Shown one piece after another: positions 53,001-64,000 of a stretch of DNA of 64,000 nucleotides (position 1 is its first letter; each line of letters starts with the position of its first letter). The stretch spans positions 4,402,001 to 4,466,000 of the forward strand of contig NW_027478168.1 in NCBI RefSeq assembly GCF_051020975.1, read 5' to 3'. The position numbers and the translations under genes are program-made. This DNA comes from Osmia lignaria lignaria. Taxonomy: Eukaryota; Arthropoda; Insecta; Hymenoptera; Megachilidae. The notes beneath the pieces were generated by a model. That model saw only the letters and a program-made list of their open reading frames with translations, made no database searches and was not told where the DNA came from.

Positions 53001-53948
53001 CATAATTCTCTACAAAAAAGGTCTCTTAACATTTTGCCATAGCTCGCTTCGTTTCCGAGATATTTGCAGATATATCTCAAGGGAAGGGGCCTGACGGACA
53101 TATTTCGAGATATTTCTTCTTCTTGTTGTTCTTCTTCTGCACAGCTAAACTGGAAGTGGCATTTCCAGCTCGCAATAGTGCAGAGTTATCTCAAAGAAAG
53201 GGGCCACGGTGTTTCTGTATCTCTATTATGTTGGTGCGGCTTCGGAACTTTTAAATATCTTGATATATCTCGAGAACTACGCATCTGATCAAAAAATATC
53301 ATAGAACATAAAAAGTAGGAAGCTTAATTCTCTACAAAAAAGGTCTCTTAACATTTTGCCATAGCTCGCTTCGTTTCCGAGATATTTGCAGATTTATCTC
53401 AAGGGAAGGGGCCTAACGGACATATTTCGAGATATTTCTGCTTCTTGTTGTTCTTCTTCTGCACAGCTAAACTGGAAGTGGCATTTCCAGCTCGCACTAG
53501 TGCAGCGTTATCTCAAAGAAAGGGGCCACGGTGTTTCTGTATCTCCATTATGTTGGTGCGGCTTCGGAACTTTTAAATATCTCGATATATCTCGAAAACT
53601 ACGCTTCTGATCAAAAAATATCATAGAACATAAATTGTAGGAAACATAATTCTCTACAAAAAACGTCTCTTAACATTTTGCCATAGCTCGCTTCGTTTCC
53701 GAGATATTTGCAGATTCAGCTCAAAGGAACTGGCCTGACGGACATATTTCGAGATATTTCTTCTTCTTGTTGTTCTTCTTCTGCACAGCTAAGCTGGAGG
53801 TGGCCTTTGCGGCTCGCACTAGTGCAGAGTTATCTCAAAGAAAGGGGCCACGGTGTTTCTGTATCTCTATTATGTTGGTGCGGCTTCGGAACTTTTGAAT
53901 ATCTCGATATATCTCGAAAACTACGCTTCTGATCAAAAAATATCATAG

Positions 53949-54270
53949 AACATAAATTGTAGGAAACATAATTCTCTACAAAAAAGGTTTCTTAACATTT
54001 TGCCATAGCTCTCTTCGTTTCCGAGATATTTGCAGATTTATCTCAAGGGAAGGGGCCTGACGGACATATTTCGAGATATTTCTTCTTCTTGTTGTTCTTC
54101 TTCTGCACAGCTAAGCTGGAAGTGGCATTTGCAGCTCGCAATAGTGCAGAGTTAGCTCAAAGAAAGGGGCCACGGTGTTTCTGTTTCTCTATTATGTTGG
54201 TGCGGCTTCGGAACTTTTAAATATCTTGATATATCTCGAGAACTACGCATCTGATCAAAAAATATCATAG
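53949..54270 (+). repeat. Monomer with GTTAGCTC variant
   Basis: GAGTTATCTC reads GAGTTAGCTC near 54152, a one-base change that also puts TAG in the 74-codon frame. CTGTTTCTC replaces CTGTATCTC nearby. Confidence 0.8.
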
Positions 54271-55236
54271 AGCATAAAAAGTAGGAAACTTAATTCTCTA
54301 CAAAAAAGGTCTCTTAACATTTTGCCATAGCTCGCTTCGTTTCCGAGATATTTGCACATTTATCTCAAGGGAAGGGGCCTAACGGACATATTTCGAGATA
54401 TTTCTTCTTCTTGTTGTTCTTCTTCTGCACAGCTAAACTGGAAGTCGCATTTCCAGCTCGCAATAGTGCAGAGTTATCTCAAAGAGAGGGGCCACGGTGT
54501 TTCTGTATCTCTATTATGTTGGTGCGGCTTCGGAACTTTTAAATATCTTGATATATCTCGAGAACTACGCATCTGATCAAAAAATATCATAGAAGATAAA
54601 AAGTAGGAAACTTAATTCTCTACAAAAAAGGTCTCTTAACATTTTGCCATAGCTCGCTTCGTTTCCGAGATATTTGCAGATTCAGCTCAAAGGAACTGGC
54701 CTGACGGACATATTTCGAGATATTTCTTCTTCTTGTTGTTCTTCATCTGCACAGCTAAGCTGGAAGTGGCATTTGCAGCTCGCAATAGTGCAGAGTTATC
54801 TCAAAGAAAGGGGCCACGGTGTTTCTGTATCTCTATTATGTTGGTGCGGCTTCGGAACTTTTAAATATCTTGATATATCTCGAGAACTGCGCATCTGATC
54901 AAAAAATATCATAGAACATAAAAAGTAGGAAACTTAATTCTCTACAAAAAAGATCTCTTAACATTTTGCCATAGCTCGCTTCGTTTCCGAGATATTTGCA
55001 GATTTATCTCAAGGGAAGGGGCCTAACGGACATATTTCGTGATATTTCTTCTTCTTGTTGTTCTTCTTCTGCACAGCTAAACTGGAAGTGGCATTTCCAG
55101 CTCGCAATAGTGCAGAGTTATCTCAAAGAAAGGGGCCACGGTGTTTCTGTATCTCTATTATGTTGGTGCGGCTTCGGAACTTTTAAATATCTTGATATAT
55201 CTCGAGAACTACGCATCTGATCAAAAAATATCATAG

Positions 55237-56524
55237 GACATAAAAAGTAGGAAACTTAATTCTCTACAAAAAAGGTCTCTTAACATTTTGCCATACCTCG
55301 CTTCGTTTCGGAGATATTTGCAGATATATCTCAAGGGAAGGGGCCTGACGGACATATTTCGAGATATTTCTTCTTCTTGTTGTTCTTCTTCTGCACAGCT
55401 AAGCTGGAAGTGGCATTTACAGCTCGCAATAGTGCGGAGATATCTCAAAGAAAGGGGCCACGGTGTTTCTGTATCTCTATTATGTTGGTGCGGCTTCGGA
55501 ACTTTTAAATATCTTGATATATCTCGAGAACTACGCATCTGATCAAAAAATATCATAGAACATGAAAAGTAGGAAACTTAATTCTCTACAGAAAAGGTCT
55601 CTTAACATTTTGCCATAACTCTCTTCGTTTCCGAGATATTTCCAGATTTATCTCAAGGGAAGGGGCCTGACGGACATATTTCGAGATATTTCTTCTTCTT
55701 GTTGTTCTTCTTCTGCACAGCTAAGCTGGAAGTGGCATTTGCAGCTCGCAATAGTGCAGAGTTATCTCAAAGAAAGGGGCCACGGTGTTTCTGTATCTCT
55801 ATTATGTTGGTGCGGCTTCGGAACTTTTAAATATCTTGATATATCCCGTGAACTGCGCATCTGATCAAAAAATATCATAGAACATAAAAGGGAGGAAACT
55901 TACTTCCCTACAAAAAAGGTCTCTTAACATTTTGCCATAGCTCGCTTCGTTTCCGAGATATTTGCAGATTTATCTCAAGGGAAGGGGCCTAACGGACATA
56001 TTTCGTGATATTTCTTCTTCTTGTTGTTCTTCTTCTGCACAGCTAAACTGGAAGTGGCATTTCCAGCTCGCAATAGTGCAGAGTTATCTCAAAGAAAGGG
56101 GCCACGGTGTTTCTGTATCTCTATTATGTTGGTGCGGCTTCGGAACTTTTAAATATCTTGATATATCTCGAGAACTACGCATCTGATCAAAAAATATCAT
56201 AGAACATAAAAAGTAGGAAACTTAATTCTCTACAAAAAAGGTCTCTTAACATTTTGCCATAGCTCGCTTCGTTTCCGAGATATTTGCAGATTTATCTCAA
56301 GGGAAGGGGCCTAACGGACATATTTCGAGATATTTCTTCTTCTTGTTGTTCTTCTTCTGCACAGCTAAACTGGAAGTGGCATTTCCAGCTCGCAATAGTG
56401 CAGAGTTATCTCAAAGAAAGGAGCCACGGTGTTTCTGTATCTCTATTATGTTGGTGCGGCTTCGGAACTTTTAAATATCTTGATATATCTCGAGAACTAC
56501 GCATCTGATCAAAAAATATCATAG
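55237..56524 (+). repeat. 4-monomer higher-order unit III, copy 1
   Basis: Monomer order: TTTACAGCTC with GGAGATATCTC; TTTCCAGATT leader form ending CGTGAACTGCGC; CGTGATAT form after an AAAGGGAGG leader; AAGGAGCCAC form. Period 1288 bp. Confidence 0.9.
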
Positions 56525-57812
56525 AACATAAAAAGTAGGAAACTTAATTCTCTACAAAAAAGGTCTCTTAACATTTTGCCATAGCTCGCTTCGTTTCCGA
56601 GATATTTGCAGATTTATCTCAAGGGAAGGGGCCTGACGGACATATTTCGAGATATTTCTTCTTCTTGTTGTTCTTCTTCTGCACAGCTAAGCTGGAAGTG
56701 GCATTTACAGCTCGCAATAGTGCAGAGATATCTCAAAGAAAGGGGCCACGGTGTTTCTGTATCTCTATTATGTTGGTGCGGCTTCGGAACTTTTAAATAT
56801 CTTGATATATCTCGAGAACTACGCATCTGATCAAAAAATATCATAGAAGATGAAAAGTAGGAAACTTAATTCTCTACAGAAAAGGTCTCTTTACATTTTG
56901 CCATAACTCTCTTCGTTTCCGAGATATTTCCAGATTTATCTCAAGGGAAGGGGCCTGACGGACATATTTCGAGATATTTCTTCTTCTTGTTGTTCTTCTT
57001 CTGCACAGCTAAGCTGGAAGTGGCATTTGCAGCTCGCAATAGTGCAGAGTTATCTCAAAGAAAGGGGCCACGGTGTTTCTGTATCTCTATTATGTTGGTG
57101 CGGCTTCGGAACTTTTAAATATCTTGATATATCCCGTGAACTGCGCATCTGATCAAAAAATATCATAGAACATAAAAGGGAGGAAACTTAATTCTCTACA
57201 AAAAAGGTCTCTTAACATTTTGCCATAGCTCGCTTCGTTTCCGAGATATTTGCAGATTTATCTCAAGGGAAGGGGCCTAACGGACATATTTCGTGATATT
57301 TCTTCTTCTTGTTGTTCTTCTTCTGCACAGCTAAACTGGAAGTGGCATTTCCAGCTCGCAATAGTGCAGAGTTATCTCAAAGAAAGGGGCCACGGTGTTT
57401 CTGTATCTCTATTATGTTGGTGCGGCTTCGGAACTTTTAAATATCTTGATATATCTCGAGAACTACGCATCTGATCAAAAAATATCATGGAACATAAAAA
57501 GTAGGAAACTTAATTCTCTACAAAAAAGGTCTCTTAACATTTTGCCATAGCTCGCTTCGTTTCCGAGATATTTGCAGATTTATCTCAAGGGAAGGGGCCT
57601 AACGGACATATTTCGAGATATTTCTTCTTCTTGTTGTTCTTCTTCTGCACAGCTAAACTGGAAGTGGCATTTCCAGCTCGCAATAGTGCAGAGTTATCTC
57701 AAAGAAAGGAGCCACGGTGTTTCTGTATCTCTATTATGTTGGTGCGGCTTCGGAACTTTTAAATATCTTGATATATCTCGAGAACTACGCATCTGATCAA
57801 AAAATATCGTAG
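56525..57812 (+). repeat. 4-monomer higher-order unit III, copy 2
   Basis: Same four-monomer order at +1288 bp. It differs by scattered bases, for example CTCTTTACATTTTGCC near 56888. Confidence 0.9.
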
Positions 57813-59100
57813 AACATAAAAAGTAGGAAACTTAATTCTCTACAAAAAAGGTCTCTTAACATTTTGCCATAGCTCGCTTCGTTTCCGAGATATTTGCAGA
57901 TATATCTCAAGGGATGGGGCCTGACGGACATATTTCGAGATATTTCTTCTTCTTGTTGTTCTTCTTCTGCACAGCTAAGCTGGAAGTGGCATTTACAGCT
58001 CGCAATAGTGCAGAGATATCTCAAAGAAAGGGGCCACGGTGTTTCTGTATCTCTATTATGTTGGTGCGGCTTCGGAACTTTTAAATATCTTGATATATCT
58101 CGAGAACTACGCATCTGATCAAAAAATATCATAGAACATGGAAAGTAGGAAACTTAATTCTCTACAGAAAAGGTCTCTTAACATTTTGCCATAACTCTCT
58201 TCGTTTCCGAGATATTTCCAGATTTATCTCAAGGGAAGGGGCCTGACGGACATATTTCGAGATATGTCTTCTTCTTGTTGTTCTTCTTCTGCACAGCTAA
58301 GCTGGAAGTGGCATTTGCAGCTCGCAATAGTGCAGAGTTATCTCAAAGAAAGGGGCCACGGTGTTTCTGTATCTCTATTATGTTGGTGCGGCTTCGGAAC
58401 TTTTAAATATCTTGATATATCTCGTGAACTGCGCATCTGATCAAAAAATATCATAGAACATAAAAGGGAGGAAACTTAATTCTCTACAAAAAAGGTCTCT
58501 TAACATTTTGCCATAGCTCGCTTCGTTTCCGAGATATTTGCAGATTTATCTCAAGGGAAGGGGCCTAACGGACATATTTCGTGATATTTCTTCTTCTTGT
58601 TGTTCTTCTTCTGCACAGCTAAACTGGAAGTGGCATTTCCAGCTCGCAACAGTGCAGAGTTATCTCAAAGAAAGGGGCCACGGTGTTTCTGTATCTCTAT
58701 TATGTTGGTGCGGCTTCGGAACTTTTAAATATCTTGATATATCTCGAGAACTACGCATCTGATCAAAAAATATCATGGAACATAAAAAGTAGGAAACTTA
58801 ATTCTCTACAAAAAAGGTCTCTTAACATTTTGCCATAGCTCGCTTCGTTTCCGAGATATTTGCAGATTTATCTCAAGGGAAGGGGCCTAACGGACATATT
58901 TCGAGATATTTCTTCTTCTTGTTGTTCTTCTTCTGCACAGCTAAACTGGAAGTGGCATTTCCAGCTCGCAATAGTGCAGAGTTATCTCAAAGAAAGGAGC
59001 CACGGTGTTTCTGTATCTCTATTATGTTGGTGCGGCTTCGGAACTTTTAAATATCTTGATATATCTCGAGAACTACGCATCTGATCAAAAAATATCATAG
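57813..59100 (+). repeat. 4-monomer higher-order unit III, copy 3
   Basis: Third copy at +1288 bp. Private changes include GGGATGGGGCC near 57913, GATATGTCTTC near 58263 and GCAACAGTGC near 58648. The following monomer has the palindrome middle in place of TTTACAGCTC, so the regular unit stops there. Confidence 0.9.
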
Positions 59101-62100
59101 AACATAAAAAGTAGGAAACTTAATTCTCTACAAAAAAGGTCTCTTAACATTTTGCCATAGCTCGCTTCGTTTCCGAGATATTTGCAGATTTATCTCAAGG
59201 GAAGGGGCCTGACGGACATATTTCGAGATATTTCTTCTTCTTGTTGTTCTTCTTCTGCACAGCTAAGCTGGAAGTGGCATTTGCGGCTCGCACTAGTGCA
59301 GAGTTATCTCAAAGAAAGGGGCCACGGTGTTTCTGTATCTCTATTATGTTGGTGCGGCTTCGGAACTTTTAAATATCTTGATATATCTCGAGAACTACGC
59401 ATCTGATCAAAAAATATCATAGAACATGAAAAGTAGGAAACTTAATTCTCTACAGAAAAGGTCTCTTAACATTTTGCCATAACTCTCTTCGTTTCCGAGA
59501 TATTTCCAGATTTATCTCAAGGGAAGGGGCCTGACGGACATATTTCGAGATATTTCTTCTTCTTGTTGTTCTTCTTCTGCACAGCTAAGCTGGAAGTGGC
59601 ATTTGCAGCTCGCAATAGTGCAGAGTTATCTCAAAGAAAGGGGCCACGGTGTTTCTGTATCTCTATTATGTTGGTGCGGCTTCGGAACTTTTAAATATCT
59701 TGATATATCTCGAGAACTACGCATCTGATCAAAAAATATCGTAGAACATGAAAAGTAGGAAACTTAATTCTCTACAAAAAAGGTCTCTTAACATTTTGCC
59801 ATAACTCTCTTCGTTTCCGAGATATTTCCAGATTTATCTCAAGGGAAGGGGCCTGACGGACATATTTCGAGATATTTCTTCTTCTTGTTGTTCTTCTTCT
59901 GCACAGCGAAGCTGGAAGTGGCATTTGCAGCATGCAATAGTGCAGAGTTATCTCAAACAAAGGGGCCACGGTGTTTCTGTATCTCTATTATGTTGGTGCG
60001 GCTTCGGAACTTTTAAATATCTTGATATATCTCGTGAACTGCGCATCTGATCAAAAAATATCATAGAACATAAAAAGGAGGAAACTTAATTCTCTACAAA
60101 AAAGGTCTCTTAACATTTTGCCATAGCTCGCTTCGTTTCCGAGATATTTGCAGATTTATCTCAAGGGAAGGGGCCTAACGGACATATTTCGTGATATTTC
60201 TTCTTCTTGTTGTTCTTCTTCTGCACAGCTAAACTGGAAGTGGCATTTCCAGCTCGCAATAGTGCAGAGTTATCTCAAAGAAAGGGGCCACGGTGTTTCT
60301 GTATCTCTATTATGTTGGTGCGGCTTCGGAACTTTTAAATATCTTGATATATCTCGAGAACTACACATCTGATCAAAAAATATCATAGAACGTAAAAAGT
60401 AGGAAACCTAATTCTCTACAAAAAAGGTCTCTTAACATTTTGCCATAGCTCGCTTCGTTTCCGAGATATTTGCAGATTTATCTCAAGGGAAGGGGCCTAA
60501 CGGACATATTTCGAGATATTTCTTCTTCTTGTTGTTCTTCTTCTGCACAGCTAAACTGGAAGTGGCATTTCCAGCTCGCAATAGTGCAGAGTTATCTCAA
60601 AGAAAGGAGCCACGGTGTTTCTGTATCTCTATTATGTTGGTGCGGCTTCGGAACTTTTAAATATCTTGATATATCTCGAGAACTACGCATCTGATCAAAA
60701 AATATCATAGAACATAAAAAGTAGGAAACTTAATTCTCTACAAAAAAGGTCTCTTAACATTTTGCCATAGCTCGCTTCGTTTCCGAGATATTTGCAGATT
60801 TATCTCAAGGGAAGGGGCCTGACGGACATATTTCGAGATATTTCTTCTTCTTGTTGTTCTTCTTCTGCACAGCTAAGCTGGAAGTGGCATTTGCGGCTCG
60901 CACTAGTGCAGAGTTATCTCAAAGAAAGGGGCCACGGTGTTTCTGTATCTCTATTATGTTGGTGCGGCTTCGGAACTTTTAAATATCTTGATATATCTCG
61001 AGAACTACGCATCTGATCAAAAAATATCATAGAACATAAAAAGTAGGAAACTTAATTCTCTACAAAAAAGTCCTCTTAACATTTTGCCATAGCTCGCTTC
61101 GTTTCCGAGATATTTGCAGATATATCTCAAGGGAAGGGGCCTGACGGACATATTTCGAGATATTTCTTCTTCTTGTTGTTCTTCTTCTGCACAGCTAAGC
61201 TGGAAGTGGCATTTGCGGCTCGCACTATTGCAGAGTTATCTCAAAGAAAGGGGCCACGGTGTTTCTGTATCTCTATTATGTTGGTGCGGCTTCGGAACTT
61301 TTAAATATCTCGATATATCCCGAAAACTACGCTTCTGATCAAAAAATATCATAGAACATAAATTGTAGGAAACATAATTCTCTACAAAAAAGGTCTCTTA
61401 ACATTTTGCCATAGCTCGCTTCGTTTCCGAGATATTTGCAGATATATCTCAAGGGCAGGGGCCTGACGGACATATTTCGAGATATTTCTTCTTCTTGTTG
61501 TTCTTCTTCTGCACAGCTAAGCTGGAAGTGGCATTTACAGCTCGCAATAGTGCAGAGTTCTCTCAAAGAAAGGGGCCACGGTGTTTCTGTATCTCTATTA
61601 TGTTGGTGCGGCTTCGGAACTTTTAAATATCTTGATATATCTCGAGAACTACGCATCTGATCAAAAAATATCATAGAACATAAAAAGTAGGAAACTTAAT
61701 TCTCTACAAAAAAGGTCTCTTAACATTTTGCCATAGCTCGCTTCGTTTCCGAGATATTTGCAGATTTATCTCAAGGGAAGGGGCCTAACGGACATATTTC
61801 GAGATATTTCTTCTTCTTGTTGTTCTTCTTCTGCACAGCTAAGCTGGAAGTGGCATTTCCAGCTCGCAATAGTGCAGAGTTATCTCAAAGAAAGGAGCCA
61901 CGGTGTTTCTGTATCTCTATTATGTTGGTGCGGCTTCGGAACTTTTAAATATCTTGATATATCTCGAGAACTACGCATCTGATCAAAAAATATCATAGAA
62001 CATAAAAAGTAGGAAACTTAATTCTCTACAAAAAAGGTCTCTTAACATTTTGCCATAGCTCGCTTCGTTTCCGAGATATTTGCAGATTTATATCAAGGGA

Positions 62101-62320
62101 AGGGGCCTGACGGACATATTTCGAGATATTTCTTCTTCTTGTTGTTCTTCTTCTGCACAGCTAAGCTGGAAGTGGCATTTGCGGCTCGCACTAGTGCAGA
62201 GTTATCTCAACGAAAGGGGCCACGGTGTTTCTGTATCTCTATTATGTTGGTGCGGCTTCGGAACTTTTAAATATCTTGATATATCTCGAGAACTACGCAT
62301 CTGATCAAAAAATATCATAG
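59101..62320 (+). repeat. Irregular continuation of unit III monomers
   Basis: The same monomer types appear in a changed order: two TTTCCAG monomers in a row (59423 and 59745), then the CGTGATAT and AAGGAGCCAC pair (60067, 60389), then common forms. The variant GCAGCATGCAATAG near 59930 is private. Confidence 0.8.
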
Positions 62321-63608
62321 AACATGAAAAGTAGGAAACCTAATTCTCTACAGAAAAGGTCTCTTAACATTTTGCCATAACTCTCTTCGTTTCCGAGATA
62401 TTTCCAGATTTATCTCAAGGGAAGGGGCCTGACGGACATATTTCGAGATATTTCTTCTTCTTGTTGTTCTTCTTCTGCACAGCTAAGCTGGAAGTGGCAT
62501 TTGCAGCTCGCAATAGTGCAGAGTTATCTCAAAGAAAGGGGCCACGGTGTTTCTGTATCTCTATTATGTTGGTGCGGCTTCGGAACTTTTAAATATCTTG
62601 ATATAGCTCGAGAACTACGCATCTGATCAAAAAATATCGTAGAACATGAAAAGTAGGAAACTTAATTCTCTACAAAAAAGGTCTCTTAACATTTTGCCAT
62701 AAATCTCTTCGTTTCCGAGATATTTCCAGATTTATCTCAAGGGAAGGGGCCTGACGGACATATTTCGAGATATTTCTTCTTCTTGTTGTTCTTCTTCTGC
62801 ACAGCTAAGCTGGAAGTGGCATTTGCGGCTCGCACTAGTGCAGAGTTATCTCAAAGAAAGGGGCCACGGTGTTTCTGTATCTCTATTATGTTGGTGCGGC
62901 TTCGGAACTTTTAAATATCTTGATATATCTCGAGAACTACGCATCTGATCAAAAAATATCATAGAACATGAAAAGTAGGAAACTTAATTCTCTACAGAAA
63001 AGGTCTCTTAACATTTTGCCATAACTCTCTTCGTTTCCGAGATATTTCCAGATTTATCTCAAGGGAAGGGGCCTGACGGACATATTTCGAGATATTTCTT
63101 CTTCTTGTTGTTCTTCTTCTGCACAGCTAAGCTGGAAGTGGCATTTGCAGCTCGCAATAGTGCAGAGTTGTCTCAAAGAAAGGGGCCACGGTGTTTCTGT
63201 ATCTCTATTATGTTGGTGCGGCTTTGGAACTTTTAAATATCTTGATATATCTCGAGAACTACGCATCTGATCAAAAAATATCGTAGAACATGAAAAGTAG
63301 GAAACTTAATTCTCTACAAAAAAGGTCTCTTAACATTTTGCCATAACTCTCTTCGTTTCCGAGATATTTCCAGATTTATCTCAAGGGAAGGGGCCTGACG
63401 GACATATTTCGAGATATTTCTTCTTCTTGTTGTTCTTCTTCTGCACAGCTAAGCTGGAAGTGGCATTTGCAGCTCGCAATAGTGCAGAGTTATCTCAAAG
63501 AAAGGGGCCACGGTGTTTCTGTATCTCTATTATGTTGGTGCGGCTTCGGAACTTTTAAATATCTCGATATATCTCGAAAACTACGCTTCTGATCAAAAAA
63601 TATCATAG
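62321..63608 (+). repeat. Run of four TTTCCAG-subfamily monomers
   Basis: Four consecutive monomers have the CATGAAAAGTAGG leader and TTTCCAGATTTATC. Leaders alternate between CTACAGAAAAGG and CTACAAAAAAGG, hinting at a dimer substructure. The last one switches to the ATCTCGATATATCTCGAAAA end. Confidence 0.85.
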
Positions 63609-63930
63609 AACATAAATTGTAGGAAACATAATTCTCTACAAAAAAGGTCTCTCAACATTTTGCCATAGCTCGCTTGGTTTCCGAGATATTTGCAGATATA
63701 TCTCAAGGGCAGGGGCCTGACGGACATATTTCGAGATATTTCTTCTTCTTGTTGTTCTTCTTCTGCACAGCTAAGCTGGAAGTGGCATTTACAGCTCGCA
63801 ATAGTGCAGAGTTATCTCAAAGAAAGGGGCCACGGTGTTTCTGTATCTCTATTATGTTGGTGCGGCTTCGGAACTTTTAAATATCTTGATATATCTCGAG
63901 AACTACGCATCTGATCAAAAAATATCATAG
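63609..63930 (+). repeat. Last complete monomer
   Basis: A 322-bp monomer with AAATTGTAGG leader, CTTGGTTTCC, AAGGGCAGGGGCC (shared with the monomer at 61355) and TTTACAGCTC middle. Confidence 0.9.
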
Positions 63931-64000
63931 AACATAAATTGTAGGAAACTTAATTCTCTACAAAAAAGGTCTCTTAACATTTTGCCATAGCTCGCTTCGT
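63931..64000 (+). repeat. Partial monomer at right edge
   Basis: The first 70 bp of a further monomer are cut by the window end. It carries the AAATTGTAGG leader but then AACTTAATT, a mixed leader combination. The array therefore continues beyond the window. Confidence 0.95.

Larger units (their letters stand above)
46221..55236 (+). repeat. Region rich in TTTCCAG and CGTGATAT monomers, with an older-type insert
   Basis: From 46221 the TTTCCAG subfamily becomes frequent. Between about 51695 and 54592 the order GATTCAGCTC, GCACATATATC, TTCCTCTGC, GCTTCTTG with GCAGCGTT, GCTGGAGGTGG and GAGCATAAAAAG returns, resembling 26400-31500. A block of the central type is therefore embedded in the right-hand type. 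Confidence 0.78.
1..64000 (+). repeat. Satellite DNA array, 322-bp monomer, about 199 copies
   Basis: The whole window is a head-to-tail tandem repeat. The landmark AACATAAA(A/T) recurs at 1, 323, 645 and so on to 63931, and the BclI-type TGATCA word occurs in nearly every copy. I see no inverted monomer, no insertion of foreign DNA and no unique flank. Accumulated phase shows 199 complete monomers plus a 70-bp partial one, with 148 bp lost in total to ten short monomers. Copies differ by a handful of substitutions from a shared pool of variants. Length uniformity, local higher-order repeats and lack of genes fit a eukaryotic centromeric or pericentromeric satellite; the chromosomal position and species are inference. 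No gene-sized non-repeat stretch exists anywhere in the window. Confidence 0.98.

Noticed and set aside
82..63914. Many similar 74-codon TTG-started open frames as a tandem gene family
   Set aside because: No ATG, no spacing for promoters, a period not divisible by three, mostly amino-acid-changing variation, and free occurrence of stops and frameshifts. They are one satellite segment read about 180 times.
1..64000. CRISPR array
   Set aside because: There are no short repeats with unique spacers. The whole 322-bp period is conserved, so nothing behaves as a spacer, and no cas genes are present.
1..64000. Ribosomal DNA, histone or other tandem gene cluster
   Set aside because: The unit is far too short, has no rRNA- or protein-like conserved sequence, and varies without respect to codons.

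Overview
The window is one uninterrupted satellite DNA array. I can support no gene, RNA gene, transposon, CRISPR array or single-copy DNA in it. From base 1 to base 64000 it is a head-to-tail tandem repeat with a 322-bp monomer, about 40% GC in the first copy (129 of 322 counted). There are 199 complete monomers plus a 70-bp partial one at the right edge, all in the same orientation. Phased to start at base 1, monomer n (counting from 0) starts at 1+322n, minus a small accumulated deletion offset that reaches 148 bp in total. Head-to-tail structure, very high copy similarity, nested higher-order repeats and the absence of genes over 64 kb point to a eukaryotic centromeric, pericentromeric or other heterochromatic array. 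Recurring CGAGATAT/ATATCTCG words recall insect and other arthropod satellites, but that is recollection and not proof, and I cannot name a species.

The monomer has internal structure. It contains a diverged direct duplication of about 31-33 bp at 114-bp spacing, a 24-bp pyrimidine-rich mirror repeat, CGAGATAT words in the left half facing inverted ATATCTCG words in the right half, a polymorphic 10-bp palindrome, and a cluster of A-tracts across the monomer junction.

Layout from left to right: 1-322 reference monomer; 323-2898 a 4-monomer (1288-bp) unit twice; 3221-4508 a dimer (644 bp) twice; 4509-7084 another 4-mer unit twice; 7085-9015 mixed monomers; 9016-10947 a trimer (966 bp) twice; about 10224-21171 a 17-monomer (5474-bp) block twice in tandem; about 21172-25817 mixed monomers; 25818-28619 a further copy of 19701-22502; about 28094-34745 a 2539-bp block in roughly 2.6 copies; about 33737-40188 a 3184-bp block twice; about 40103-55236 a mosaic of subfamilies; 55237-59100 a third, different 4-mer unit three times; 59101-64000 related monomers ending in a run of one subfamily.

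The array reads as a record of unequal exchange and gene conversion. Small units (2, 3 and 4 monomers) were amplified, then larger blocks containing them (8, 10 and 17 monomers) were duplicated. Some breakpoints fall inside homologous monomers and can be bounded to under 100 bp. A 35-bp deletion monomer was copied along with two of these blocks and now appears four times, so it works as a lineage marker. A 74-codon TTG-started frame recurs in most monomers, but I treat it as a by-product of repetition and not as a gene.
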